A DNA stretch of 64,000 nt. It comes from Variovorax soli NBRC 106424 (GTDB lineage Bacteria; Pseudomonadota; Gammaproteobacteria; Burkholderiales; Burkholderiaceae_C). A program made the translations under genes and the position numbers. Below are positions 56,522 through 64,000 of this stretch, piece by piece (position 1 is the first letter of the stretch; each line of letters opens with the position of its first letter). A model generated the notes under the pieces. The model saw only the letters and a program-made list of their open reading frames with translations, was not told where the DNA came from and searched no databases. The stretch spans positions 62,001 to 126,000 of the forward strand of contig NZ_BCUU01000002.1 in the NCBI RefSeq assembly GCF_001591385.1, written 5' to 3'.

Positions 56522-56553
56522 AAAAAGCCGGCCCGTGCCGGCTTTCCCTTTTT
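56522..56553 (+). terminator. Intrinsic terminator of the GltI-like gene
   Basis: AAAGCCGGC (56524-56532) pairs with GCCGGCTTT (56537-56545) around a CCGT loop, and TTTTT follows at 56549-56553. It lies just before the ZIP gene and argues against an upstream ZIP start at 56519. Confidence 0.75.
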
Positions 56554-56563
56554 CTGCCTTGCC

Positions 56564-57493
56564 ATGAATCTTCTAGCCATCCTTGTGGCGACCCTGGTCG
56601 CGGGAATCGGCAGCGTGTGGATCGCCGCGCTGCTGCTGCGCCTGCAGCGCCGCCCCGCCAGCGGCAGCCTGCCTGCGGGCGACGCCGCTGCCAGCAGCGC
56701 GCAGTCGTTGCTGAGCCTGGCGGCCGGCGCGCTGCTGGCCACCGCCTTCATGCACCTGCTGCCCGAGGCCTTCGAGAGCGGCCGTGCGCCGGGCGCGCTG
56801 TTCGCCACGCTGCTGGGCGGGCTGGTGCTGTTCTTCCTGCTGGACAAGGCCGAGCTCTGGCACCACGGGCACGAGCATCACCATGGGCACGAACACCCCC
56901 CTGGCGAGCACGATGACCACCACGCGCACCATGGCCATGAGCATCATCATCACCATCACCACCACGCCCCGCGTGCCGGCGGCGGCTGGGCCGTGCTCAC
57001 CGGCGACAGCGTGCACTGCTTCGGCGACGGCATCCTGATCGCATCGGCCTTCATGGCCGACCTGCGGCTGGGCGCGGTGGCGGCGCTGGCGGTGCTGGCG
57101 CACGAGGTGCCGCACCACATCGGCGACCTGGTGGTGCTGCGTCAGAGTTCATCCGACGCGCGCGTGGCACTGGTCAAGGTGTCGCTGGCCGGCACCATGA
57201 CCGCCCTGGGCGGGCTGGCGGGCTGGTGGCTGGTCGACCAGCTGCAGGGCCTGCTGCCTTTCTTCCTGGTGCTGGCCAGCAGCAGCTTCATCTACGTGGC
57301 CCTGGCCGACCTGATTCCGCAACTGCAGAAGCGGCTGGGCGCGCGGCAGACTGGCGCCCAGATCGCCTGGCTGCTGGGCGGTATTGCCATGGTGACGCTG
57401 GTGAGCCTGGCGGTCCACGGCGGCCACGACCACGACCATGGTCATGACCACGACAGCCACGGCGAGGCGGGCCACGAGGATCACCGTCACTGA
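56564..57493 (+). CDS. ZIP-family metal transporter with His-rich loop
   Basis: A 309-residue ZIP protein with about eight membrane helices. The metal-binding helices are recognisable: HCFGDGILIASAF (helix IV, near residue 151) and AHEVPHHIGDLVVL (helix V, near 176). The loop between helices III and IV (about 100-135) holds some 20 histidines, and the C-terminus is a second His/Asp/Gly-rich tail (HGGHDHDHGHDHDSH). Zinc or another divalent ion is the expected substrate. The start was placed at MNLLAILVATL, after the terminator hairpin. The His clusters suggest metal sensing or storage. Confidence 0.9.
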   Translation: MNLLAILVATLVAGIGSVWIAALLLRLQRRPASGSLPAGDAAASSAQSLLSLAAGALLATAFMHLLPEAFESGRAPGALFATLLGGLVLFFLLDKAELWHHGHEHHHGHEHPPGEHDDHHAHHGHEHHHHHHHHAPRAGGGWAVLTGDSVHCFGDGILIASAFMADLRLGAVAALAVLAHEVPHHIGDLVVLRQSSSDARVALVKVSLAGTMTALGGLAGWWLVDQLQGLLPFFLVLASSSFIYVALADLIPQLQKRLGARQTGAQIAWLLGGIAMVTLVSLAVHGGHDHDHGHDHDSHGEAGHEDHRH

Positions 57494-57595
57494 GCCGCCA
57501 CGGCCGGGGCAGCAAACTTTCTGACACGCTCTGGCTCTGGCGAAATAGCGCGAACGCGCGCAACATCGGGGTCTGTCCGCCGAGGAAGTCCGATC

Positions 57596-57859
57596 ATGAA
57601 GCGCCAGGAACCCAAAGTTCAGCCCGCCAAAGCTGCTGCCTCCAACGCCGTCGCCAACAACGAAGCCAAGGGTCGCAAGTTGCCTGGCGATGGCGAAGTG
57701 TTCGATCCGCCCGAGTCAGAGATCGAGGACGAATCCGACGTGCCGGACGACGAGCTGGAAGAGGAAACCGGCCTGGACCTCACTGACGCCAGCGAACTCG
57801 ACGCGGACAACGTGTTGGCCGACGAGGAGTTCGATCGGGTGATGCAAGCACCGGACTGA
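57596..57859 (+). CDS. Small acidic protein of unknown function
   Basis: An 87-residue soluble protein with a basic N-terminus (about residues 1-28) and a strongly acidic second half (EIEDESDVPDDELEEETGLD). It has no signal peptide, helix-turn-helix or metal motif and is likely disordered. It starts with ATG and ends just before a repeat copy. Codon use fits the genome. Small acidic proteins like this accompany many genomes of the group without known role. I do not recognise a family. Confidence 0.6.
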   Translation: MKRQEPKVQPAKAAASNAVANNEAKGRKLPGDGEVFDPPESEIEDESDVPDDELEEETGLDLTDASELDADNVLADEEFDRVMQAPD

Positions 57860-57960
57860 AGCCCCCCGGCTTTTCACTCCCTTCGGTCGTGTAACTCCAC
57901 CCCCCGAGGGGGAGACCCCACCAGGGGCCCGGCAAAGCCGGTTCCCCGGTGCGTGGCTGG
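57860..57960 (+). repeat. Dispersed intergenic repeat, copy 3
   Basis: It shares CCGGCTTTTCACTCC and GGCCCGGCAAAGCCGGTTCC with copy 2 in the same orientation, and the latter string with copy 1 in the reverse orientation. It begins at the stop codon of the small acidic protein gene. CACCCCCCGAGGGGGAG is a self-complementary centre. Confidence 0.8.
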
Positions 57961-58023
57961 TATGGGCCTGTCCTTTCGGACGGCCTCACTTTTCTTGGTG
58001 GGGGAGGCGCCTCGGACTACTTC

Positions 58024-58935
58024 TCAAGGATTGGGGCCCTGGCGGGTCGGGAGGCCGGGGGTGTTGCTCCACTCGCTCCAGCTGCCGGCGTAGAGGGCGG
58101 TGGTGCCCAGGCCGGCGATCTGCATGGCCAGGAGGTTGGGGACGGCGCTGACACCGCTGCCGCATTGGTGGACCACTGTGGCGGGGTCGCGGCCGGCGAG
58201 CAGGGCTTCGAATTCGGCGCGCAGCTGGGCGGCGGGCTTGAACTTGCCGTCGGGGCCCAGGTTCTCGGCAAAGGGGCGGTTCAGGGCGCCGGGAATGTGG
58301 CCGGCAATGGGGTCCAGCGGCTCGACTTCACCGCGATAGCGCGGCGCGGCGCGGGCGTCCACCACGGTCTGGGCGGGGTTGTCCAGCCGCTCGGCCACCT
58401 GGCGCGTGTCCACCAGGGTGGCCAGGGGGGGGCCGGGCACGAAGTTGGTCCGGAAGTGGGTGGGCTCCTCGCCGCTGCCGAGGGCGCCGCCCGCGGCCTG
58501 CCAGGCGGCGAGGCCGCCGTCGAGCACGGCCACGGCCTCGTGCCCCGCCCACTTGAGCATCCACCACAGCCGGCCGCAGTAGTTGGCGCCGTTGCGGTCG
58601 TAGACCACGGCCTGCATGTCGTTGGCAAATCCGACGCTGGACAGCCAGGCCGCAAAGGTCTCGCGGCTGGGCAGGGGGTGGCGGCCGCCGGAGGCCGGCG
58701 CGCCGGCTTCCTTCTGTGCAATGACCACGCCGCCCTTGCCGGGCGCGCCGTGCTTGGCGCTCAGATCGGTGTCGAGGTTGGCATAGACGGCGCCGGGAAT
58801 GTGCGCCTCGCGGTAGAGCTGTTCGCCGGCCTCGGGCTTCATCAGGTCGAAGCTGCAGTCGAAGATCATCAGCGGCGCCTTGGCGCGCAACAGGTCCTGC
58901 AGTTCGCTGGCGGAAATCAGGGTGGTGTAGGCCAT
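58024..58935 (-). CDS. sseA: 3-mercaptopyruvate/thiosulfate sulfurtransferase
   Basis: A 303-residue two-domain rhodanese. The inactive N-terminal domain contains IFDCSFDLMKPEAGEQLY and HIPGAVYANLDTDLS, and the catalytic C-terminal domain ends in QCGSGVSAVPNLLAMQIAG, where CGSGVSA is close to the CGSGVTA loop of SseA. It moves sulfur from 3-mercaptopyruvate to thiol acceptors or cyanide. The gene follows a DMT exporter gene on the same strand with 35 bases between, so the two may be co-transcribed. Confidence 0.9.
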   Translation of the reverse strand: MAYTTLISASELQDLLRAKAPLMIFDCSFDLMKPEAGEQLYREAHIPGAVYANLDTDLSAKHGAPGKGGVVIAQKEAGAPASGGRHPLPSRETFAAWLSSVGFANDMQAVVYDRNGANYCGRLWWMLKWAGHEAVAVLDGGLAAWQAAGGALGSGEEPTHFRTNFVPGPPLATLVDTRQVAERLDNPAQTVVDARAAPRYRGEVEPLDPIAGHIPGALNRPFAENLGPDGKFKPAAQLRAEFEALLAGRDPATVVHQCGSGVSAVPNLLAMQIAGLGTTALYAGSWSEWSNTPGLPTRQGPNP

Positions 58936-58970
58936 GGTGGTGGAGCGTCCTTCGGGGGAATATTCTGTTC

Positions 58971-59894
58971 TCAATGCTCTTCGGCGGGCGCGCGCGGCAC
59001 GGCGCGCTGGCGCAGCACGGTGGCCGCGATGCCGCTGGCGACGATCAGGGCCATGCCGGCCCAGCCCATCGAATCGAGATGGTCGTTGAAGATGATCAGG
59101 CTGTAGATGGCGGCGAACACGATGCCCGAATACTGCAGGTTGGCCACCATCAACGTGGCCGCCGGGGTCTTGGCGGTGGCATAGGCGCGCGTCATGCACA
59201 ACTGGCCCAGGGCGGCCAGCACGCCCACCGGAATCAACCACAGGGCATGGCTCCAGTTCCAGGGCGAAATGCCGGTCATGAGGGTGGCCACGCCGCCGGC
59301 CACCATGGAGCCCAGGGCAAAGTAGAAGACGGTGCGGGTCTCGGGCTCGCCGATGCGCGACAGGGCGATCACCTGCATGTAGGCAAAGGCGGCGGTGAGG
59401 CCCGACAGCAGCCCCATCAGGCCCGCGAAGCCCTGGTCTGCGCCCACGGTGGGGCGCAGCATCATCACCACGCCGCCGAAGCCGGCCAGCACGGTCAGGA
59501 TCAAGGGGCCTTGCAGCGGGGGGCGCGGCACGCGGCCGTCGCGCCCGGGCATGGGCATCCAGGCCAGCAGCGTGCCGCCGACAAGGAAGGCGGCAATCCA
59601 GACGCTGCTCATGTAGTTCAGCGTCATGGCCGCGGCCAGCGGCATGCCGGCAATGGCGTAGAACCACGCACCCAGCGAGAACACGCCGACCAGGCTGCGC
59701 CAGGCATGCATGCCGGGATAGCGCGTGGCCAGCGACACGCCCTGGCGCCGCGCCAGCAGCCACAGGAAGACGATGCCGATGACGCCGCGCCAGAACACCA
59801 GCTCGGCGCTGGTGAACCAGGCCGAGGCCAGCTTGACGCACACCCCCATCGAGGCGAAGAAGAGTGCGGCCAAGACCATCCACAGTGCTTGCAT
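58971..59894 (-). CDS. EamA/DMT-family transporter
   Basis: A 307-residue protein with ten membrane helices in two EamA repeats: MVLAALFFASMGVCVKLASA with ELVFWRGVIGIVFLWLLA in the first, and LGQLCMTRAYATAKTPAAT with ALIVASGIAATVL in the second. Members export metabolites such as amino acids or purines. The start MQALWMV begins the first helix; the longer frame has an unlikely Phe/Ser run. The upstream neighbour on the same strand is a Rieske oxygenase gene 62 bases away. Confidence 0.88.
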   Translation of the reverse strand: MQALWMVLAALFFASMGVCVKLASAWFTSAELVFWRGVIGIVFLWLLARRQGVSLATRYPGMHAWRSLVGVFSLGAWFYAIAGMPLAAAMTLNYMSSVWIAAFLVGGTLLAWMPMPGRDGRVPRPPLQGPLILTVLAGFGGVVMMLRPTVGADQGFAGLMGLLSGLTAAFAYMQVIALSRIGEPETRTVFYFALGSMVAGGVATLMTGISPWNWSHALWLIPVGVLAALGQLCMTRAYATAKTPAATLMVANLQYSGIVFAAIYSLIIFNDHLDSMGWAGMALIVASGIAATVLRQRAVPRAPAEEH

Positions 59895-59956
59895 GTGCGT
59901 CCCAGGAAAAGACCTCCGGCACCGCAAGCTGGCGCTGGATGAAAAAAAGAAAAAAC

Positions 59957-61090
59957 TCAGTCGGCGGTGGCGTTCATCTGCGCGCGGTACCACTCGTGGA
60001 ACTGCTGCATGCCGTCTTCCATGGGGCTCTGGTAGGGGCCCGCCTCGTTTTCGCCGCGCAGCAACAGGGCGCGGCGGCCGGCGTCCATGCGCTCGGCGAT
60101 CTCGTCGTCTTCCACGCAGGTTTCCATGTAGGCGGCGCGCTGCGCCTCGACGAACTCGCGCTCGAAGAGGGCGATCTCCTCAGGGTAGAAGAACTCCACC
60201 ATGTTCAGCGTCTTCTGCGGCCCCACCGGGTGCAGCGTGGAGACGGTGAGCACGTGCGGGTACCACTCGATCATCACGTGCGGGTAGTAGGTCAGCCAGA
60301 TGGCGCCGTACTTCGGCGGCTTGCCCTCGCGGTACTTGAGCAACTGCTCCTGCCAGCGCTGGTACACCGGGCTGCCGGCGCGGCCCAGGCGGTTGGCCAC
60401 GCCCACGGTCTGCACCGAGAAGTTGCGGTTGAACTCCCAGCGCAGGTCGTCGCAGGTCACGAAGCTGCCCAGGCCCGGATGGAAGGGCCCCACGTGGTAG
60501 TCCTCGAGGTAGACCTCGATGAAGGTCTTCCAGTTGTAGTTGCACTCGTGCAGCTCGACGTGGTCGAGCGTGTAGCCCTCGAAGTCGAGGTCGGCGCGCG
60601 GGCCCAGCTGGGCCAGGTCGGCCGCCACGTCGCGCCCGTTGGCCTCGAACAGCAGGCCGTTCCACTCGGTGAGCGGATAGTTGTGCAGGTTCAGGCACGG
60701 GTCCTGCGCGAAGTGGGGCGCACCGATGAGCGTGCCCGTGGTGCGCGGGTCGGCCGCCGCATAGGTCCAGCGGTGCAGCGGGCACACGATGTTGCCGCCG
60801 CCTTGCGTGTCCAGGCTGCCGCGGCCCTGCAGGATGACGGCCTGCCGGTGGCGGCACACGTTGGAGATGAGCTCCACGCCCTTGGGCGTGTGCACCAGCG
60901 CCCGGCCCTCGTGCTCCTGGGGCAGGGTGTGGAAGTTGCCCACCTCGGGCACCGCCAGGCGGTGGCCGACGTAGCGCGGCCCCTTGGCGAAGAGTGTCTG
61001 CATTTCGCGGGCGTACAGCGCCTCGTCGAAATACGCGGAAACGTGAAGTTGGCTGGAAGCCTGCTGCAGTTGAAGACTTAAATCAGACAT
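59957..61090 (-). CDS. Rieske non-heme iron oxygenase, alpha subunit
   Basis: A 377-residue ring-hydroxylating-type oxygenase. The Rieske cluster is bound by CRHRQAVIL and CPLHRWTY (about residues 78-102). The mononuclear iron site is in YLEDYHVGPFHPG (near 192), with two His and an upstream Asp. No ferredoxin or reductase gene is adjacent, and the substrate cannot be read. Similar single-gene oxygenases act on choline-like or aromatic compounds. The start MSDLSLQLQQ was preferred over an ATG 14 codons upstream. Confidence 0.9.
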   Translation of the reverse strand: MSDLSLQLQQASSQLHVSAYFDEALYAREMQTLFAKGPRYVGHRLAVPEVGNFHTLPQEHEGRALVHTPKGVELISNVCRHRQAVILQGRGSLDTQGGGNIVCPLHRWTYAAADPRTTGTLIGAPHFAQDPCLNLHNYPLTEWNGLLFEANGRDVAADLAQLGPRADLDFEGYTLDHVELHECNYNWKTFIEVYLEDYHVGPFHPGLGSFVTCDDLRWEFNRNFSVQTVGVANRLGRAGSPVYQRWQEQLLKYREGKPPKYGAIWLTYYPHVMIEWYPHVLTVSTLHPVGPQKTLNMVEFFYPEEIALFEREFVEAQRAAYMETCVEDDEIAERMDAGRRALLLRGENEAGPYQSPMEDGMQQFHEWYRAQMNATAD

Positions 61091-61306
61091 GGGTGACCTG
61101 ACCAAGCTCCCCACAGGGAGAGAACGACGCAAATGAAAAGGCAGGGGAACGAAGTTGGGTGCCCTGCCGCGTGGCGCACGTGCCGCGCATGTCTTGCCGA
61201 TGCAGATCGGCCAGCTCGCACGGTTGCACGAAAAAAGAGGGTGGATTGTACCCGGCGCCCGTATTTCCGCCCCAGCCCTAAAATCCCTGGTTTCACACGA
61301 GATTGC

Positions 61307-61555
61307 ATGCCCAAGGCGTCCTCATCCTCCCTCTTCGACGCGAGCGCGCTGCCGGCCACCTACGAGGCCGGGCTGGCCGAACTCGAACAACTGGTTTCCG
61401 CCCTCGAATCGGGGCAGCTCCCGCTGGACCAGCTGCTGGCCAGCTACCAGCGCGGGGCGGCCCTGCTGGCGTTCTGCCGCGACAAGCTGCAGGCGGTCGA
61501 AGACCAGATCAAGGTGCTCGACGCCGGCAACCTCAAGACATGGGCACCGGAATGA
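61307..61555 (+). CDS. xseB: Exodeoxyribonuclease VII small subunit
   Basis: An 82-residue Xse[21 protein letters not shown] and [20 protein letters not shown] are the family core, followed by [12 protein letters not shown]. It regulates the XseA nuclease that degrades single-stranded DNA. The gene lies upstream of ispA and dxs, the usual order. TAAAAT at 61279-61284 is a possible -10. A longer reading frame from 61133 has no family similarity. Confidence 0.95.
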   Translation: MPKASSSSLFDASALPATYEAGLAELEQLVSALESGQLPLDQLLASYQRGAALLAFCRDKLQAVEDQIKVLDAGNLKTWAPE

Positions 61556-61640
61556 GCGCCGCGCCGGGCCGTCCCAAGCAAGCGAGCGCCCCCTTGGGGG
61601 GCAGCGAGTACACGCAGTGCCGAGCGTGGGGGTATCAGTA
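61556..61640 (-). repeat. Dispersed intergenic repeat, copy 5 (xseB-ispA)
   Basis: Related most closely to copy 4: the reverse complement contains CACTGCGTGT, CCCCCCAAGGGGG and GGACGGCCCGGCG in the same order. The plus strand ends GGGGGTATCAGTA directly before the ispA ATG, placing GGGGG at ribosome-binding distance, as copy 1 does for hisI. Confidence 0.72.
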
Positions 61641-62561
61641 ATGGCTGCAGTCATCGAAGAACAACGCTGGGATGCCAGCCAGCTCGCCGCCTGGAGCGAG
61701 CCGCAACTGGCCCGCGTGGAAGACGCGCTGTCGCGCTGGGTGGGCGTGAATGCGCCCGTGCTGCTGGGCGATGCCATGCGCTATGCGGTGCTCGACGGTG
61801 GCAAGCGCCTGCGGCCCCTGCTGGTGCTGGCCGCTGCCGAAGCCGTCGGCGGCCACGCGGACGCGGCCCTGCGCGCCGCCTGCGCCGCCGAGCTGATCCA
61901 TGCCTATTCGCTGGTGCACGACGACCTGCCGTGCATGGACAACGACGTGCTGCGCCGCGGCAAGCCTACGGTGCACGTCAAGTTCGGCGAGGCCGATGCG
62001 CTGCTGGCCGGCGATGCGCTCCAGGCCCTGGCCTTCGAGCTGCTCACCCCTGAAGAAGCCAGCTTCACGCCCGCGGTACAGGCCCGCCTGTGCCGCCTGC
62101 TGGCACGCGCCGCCGGCAGCGAAGGCATGGCCGGCGGCCAGGCCATCGACCTGGCCAGCGTGGGCGTGGCGCTCGACGAAGACAGCCTGCGGCGCATGCA
62201 CCGGCTCAAGACCGGCGCGCTCTTGCAGGGCAGCGTCGAAATGGGTGCGGCCTGTGCCGAACACGTGACGGCCGCGGCGCTCGCGGCCCTGCGCGACTAC
62301 GGCGCCGCGCTGGGCCTGGCCTTCCAGATCGTCGACGACATCCTCGACGTCACCGCCGATTCGCAGACGCTGGGCAAGACGGCCGGCAAGGACGCCGCGA
62401 GCGACAAGCCCACCTATGTGTCTCTGCTGGGCCTCGATGGCGCGCGGGCCGAGGCGGCGCAACTGCACCGCGAGGCGCTTGCTGCGCTCGAGCGCAGCGG
62501 CCTGGCTCACACCGGCGCCCTGCGTGCCCTGGCCAGCATGGTCGTCGAGCGCGACCGATAA
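61641..62561 (+). CDS. ispA: Farnesyl diphosphate synthase
   Basis: A 306-residue trans-isoprenyl diphosphate synthase. The first aspartate-rich motif DDLPCMDND begins at residue 94 and the second is VDDILDVTAD near 230. VLDGGKRLRPLLVLAAAEAV near 50 carries the substrate-binding Lys and Arg. It makes farnesyl diphosphate from DMAPP and IPP for quinones and undecaprenol. The start lies right after repeat copy 5, whose GGGGG acts as likely ribosome binding site. It is followed by dxs after 15 bases. Confidence 0.96.
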   Translation: MAAVIEEQRWDASQLAAWSEPQLARVEDALSRWVGVNAPVLLGDAMRYAVLDGGKRLRPLLVLAAAEAVGGHADAALRAACAAELIHAYSLVHDDLPCMDNDVLRRGKPTVHVKFGEADALLAGDALQALAFELLTPEEASFTPAVQARLCRLLARAAGSEGMAGGQAIDLASVGVALDEDSLRRMHRLKTGALLQGSVEMGAACAEHVTAAALAALRDYGAALGLAFQIVDDILDVTADSQTLGKTAGKDAASDKPTYVSLLGLDGARAEAAQLHREALAALERSGLAHTGALRALASMVVERDR

Positions 62562-62576
62562 CAACAACCGAATTCA

Positions 62577-64000
62577 ATGGCTCCGCTTCTTCCCACGATT
62601 TCCGACCCCTCGCAGCTGCGCGGCCTGGACCGCGCGCAGCTCAAGCAGCTGGCCGACGAGGTGCGCGCCTGCGTGCTCGACAACGTGTCGCGCACCGGCG
62701 GCCACCTGAGCTCCAACCTCGGCACCGTGGAGCTGACGGTGGCGCTGCACCACGTGTTCGACACGCCGTACGACCGTATCGTGTGGGACGTGGGCCACCA
62801 GACCTATCCGCACAAGATCCTCACCGGCCGGCGCGAGCGCATGCCCACACTGCGCCAGCTCGGCGGCCTGTCGGGCTTTCCGCAGCGCACCGAGAGCGAA
62901 TACGACACCTTCGGCACCGCGCATTCGTCCACCAGCATTTCGGCCGCACTGGGCATGGCCATGGCGGCCCGGCAGAAGGGCGAGGACCGCCACGCCATCG
63001 CCGTGATCGGCGACGGTGCCATGACGGCGGGCATGGCCTTCGAGGCGCTCAACAACGCCGGCGTGTACGAAGACTGCAAGCTGCTGGTCATCCTGAACGA
63101 CAACGACATGTCGATCAGCCCGCCGGTGGGCGCGCTCAACCGCTACCTCGCGCAGCTGATGAGCGGCCAGTTCTATGCCAAGGCCAAGACCGTGGGCAAG
63201 AACGTGCTGTCCAAGGCGCCGCCCCTGTTCGAGCTGGCCAAGCGCCTCGAAGAACACGCCAAGGGCATGGTGGTGCCGGCCACGCTGTTCGAGAAGTTCG
63301 GCTTCAACTACGTGGGCCCCATCGACGGGCACGACCTCGAGTCGCTCATCCCCACGCTGGAGAACCTCAAGCACCTGGACGGCCCGCAGTTCCTGCACGT
63401 GGTCACCAGGAAGGGCCAGGGCTACAAGCTGGCCGAGGCCGACCCGGTGGCCTACCACGGGCCGGGCAAGTTCGATCCGTCCGTGGGCCTGGTCAAGCCG
63501 GCCACCGCGCCCAAGACCACCTTCACGCAGGTGTTCGGCCAATGGCTGTGCGACATGGCCGCGCAGGACGCGCGCCTGGTCGGCATCACGCCGGCCATGC
63601 GCGAGGGCTCGGGCCTGGTGGAGTTCGAGCAGCGCTTTCCCGAGCGCTACTACGACGTGGGCATTGCCGAGCAGCATGCGGTCACCTTCGCCGCCGGCCT
63701 GGCGTGCGAAGGGCTCAAGCCGGTGGTGGCGATCTACTCCACCTTCCTGCAGCGCGCCTACGACCAGCTGGTGCACGACGTGGCCATCCAGAACCTGCCG
63801 GTGGTGTTCGCGCTCGACCGCGCGGGCCTGGTGGGCGCCGACGGCGCCACGCATGCCGGCGCCTACGACATTCCCTTCCTGCGCTGCATTCCCAACATGA
63901 GCGTTGCCTGCCCGGCCGACGAAGCCGAGTGCCGCCAGCTGCTCACCAGCGCCTTCGAGCAGGACCACCCCGTGGCGGTGCGCTATCCGCGCGGCGCCGG
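62577..64000 (+). CDS. dxs: 1-deoxy-D-xylulose-5-phosphate synthase (3' end outside window)
   Basis: The first 474 codons of Dxs, the thiamine-diphosphate enzyme that opens the MEP route to isoprenoids. [20 protein letters not shown] and [17 protein letters not shown] near residues 40-80 are the N-terminal signatures. [20 protein letters not shown] near 143 is the cofactor motif, [12 protein letters not shown] near 247 follows, and [20 protein letters not shown] near 360 holds the catalytic Glu. The usual length is about 630 residues, so roughly a quarter is missing. It follows ispA in what is probably one operon. Confidence 0.97.
   Translation, partial: MAPLLPTISDPSQLRGLDRAQLKQLADEVRACVLDNVSRTGGHLSSNLGTVELTVALHHVFDTPYDRIVWDVGHQTYPHKILTGRRERMPTLRQLGGLSGFPQRTESEYDTFGTAHSSTSISAALGMAMAARQKGEDRHAIAVIGDGAMTAGMAFEALNNAGVYEDCKLLVILNDNDMSISPPVGALNRYLAQLMSGQFYAKAKTVGKNVLSKAPPLFELAKRLEEHAKGMVVPATLFEKFGFNYVGPIDGHDLESLIPTLENLKHLDGPQFLHVVTRKGQGYKLAEADPVAYHGPGKFDPSVGLVKPATAPKTTFTQVFGQWLCDMAAQDARLVGITPAMREGSGLVEFEQRFPERYYDVGIAEQHAVTFAAGLACEGLKPVVAIYSTFLQRAYDQLVHDVAIQNLPVVFALDRAGLVGADGATHAGAYDIPFLRCIPNMSVACPADEAECRQLLTSAFEQDHPVAVRYPRGA

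Noticed and set aside
56519-56563. An upstream ATG for the ZIP gene
   Set aside because: The extra codons come from a terminator hairpin; the later ATG begins the first membrane helix.

Overview
The window is a chromosomal segment of a GC-rich betaproteobacterium, most likely a member of the Comamonadaceae (Variovorax/Ramlibacter/Acidovorax relatives). This rests on the gene order (his operon running into tatABC, petABC, sspAB; pilBCD-coaE-zapD-yacG; xseB-ispA-dxs), the apparently short-form HisG tail, and a family of GC-rich intergenic repeats that I associate with that group. I see no prophage, insertion sequence, rRNA operon or CRISPR array. Almost all of the sequence is core chromosome.

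Layout. 1-10.0 kb: histidine biosynthesis (hisG end, hisD, hisC, hisB, hisH, hisA, then hisF, hisI, hisE). It carries a small secreted protein gene between hisD and hisC. It is split by an opposing symporter/binding-protein pair and a hexose-6-phosphate mutarotase. 10.0-12.4 kb: DUF4870 protein, HIT protein and the Tat translocase genes. 12.5-20.5 kb: anchored HtrA protease, Nif3-like protein, pdxA, mscL, the cytochrome bc1 complex (petABC), sspAB and tRNA-Thr. 20.5-27.7 kb is the more variable part: DUF5996 protein, LuxR-type regulator, a DecR-like Lrp regulator divergent from a three-domain desulfurase/persulfide dioxygenase/rhodanese protein, a phospholipase D lipoprotein and a DUF721 protein. 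27.8-33.4 kb: secA, argJ, a DUF815 ATPase, mutT and yacG. 33.4-38.8 kb: zapD, coaE, pilD, pilC, pilB, all on the minus strand. 39.1-42.3 kb: tRNA-Lys, a DUF4124 protein, tRNA-Ala, an alpha/beta hydrolase and guaC. 42.3-49.9 kb: uvrD, a membrane protein, thrB, a DUF2782-like protein and polA. 49.9-57.9 kb: MFS exporter / LysR / M20 peptidase, dadA, a GltI-like binding protein, a His-rich ZIP transporter and a small acidic protein. 58.0-64.0 kb: a mercaptopyruvate sulfurtransferase, a DMT exporter, a Rieske oxygenase, then xseB, ispA and dxs (cut by the window end).

The strongest candidate for an undescribed system is at 22.8-25.6 kb. There a single 754-residue protein joins a cysteine desulfurase, an ETHE1-type persulfide dioxygenase and a rhodanese, divergent from a regulator resembling the cysteine-responsive DecR. 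All key catalytic residues I could locate are present. The architecture suggests channelled conversion of cysteine sulfur to sulfite or thiosulfate under cysteine control. Other points of interest are a dispersed repeat family whose end appears to supply ribosome binding sites for hisI and ispA, a perfect 37-bp inverted repeat near 53.8 kb, a terminator hairpin in the guaC leader, a terminator between tatB and tatC, and four genes whose -10 elements sit exactly where leaderless transcripts would start.
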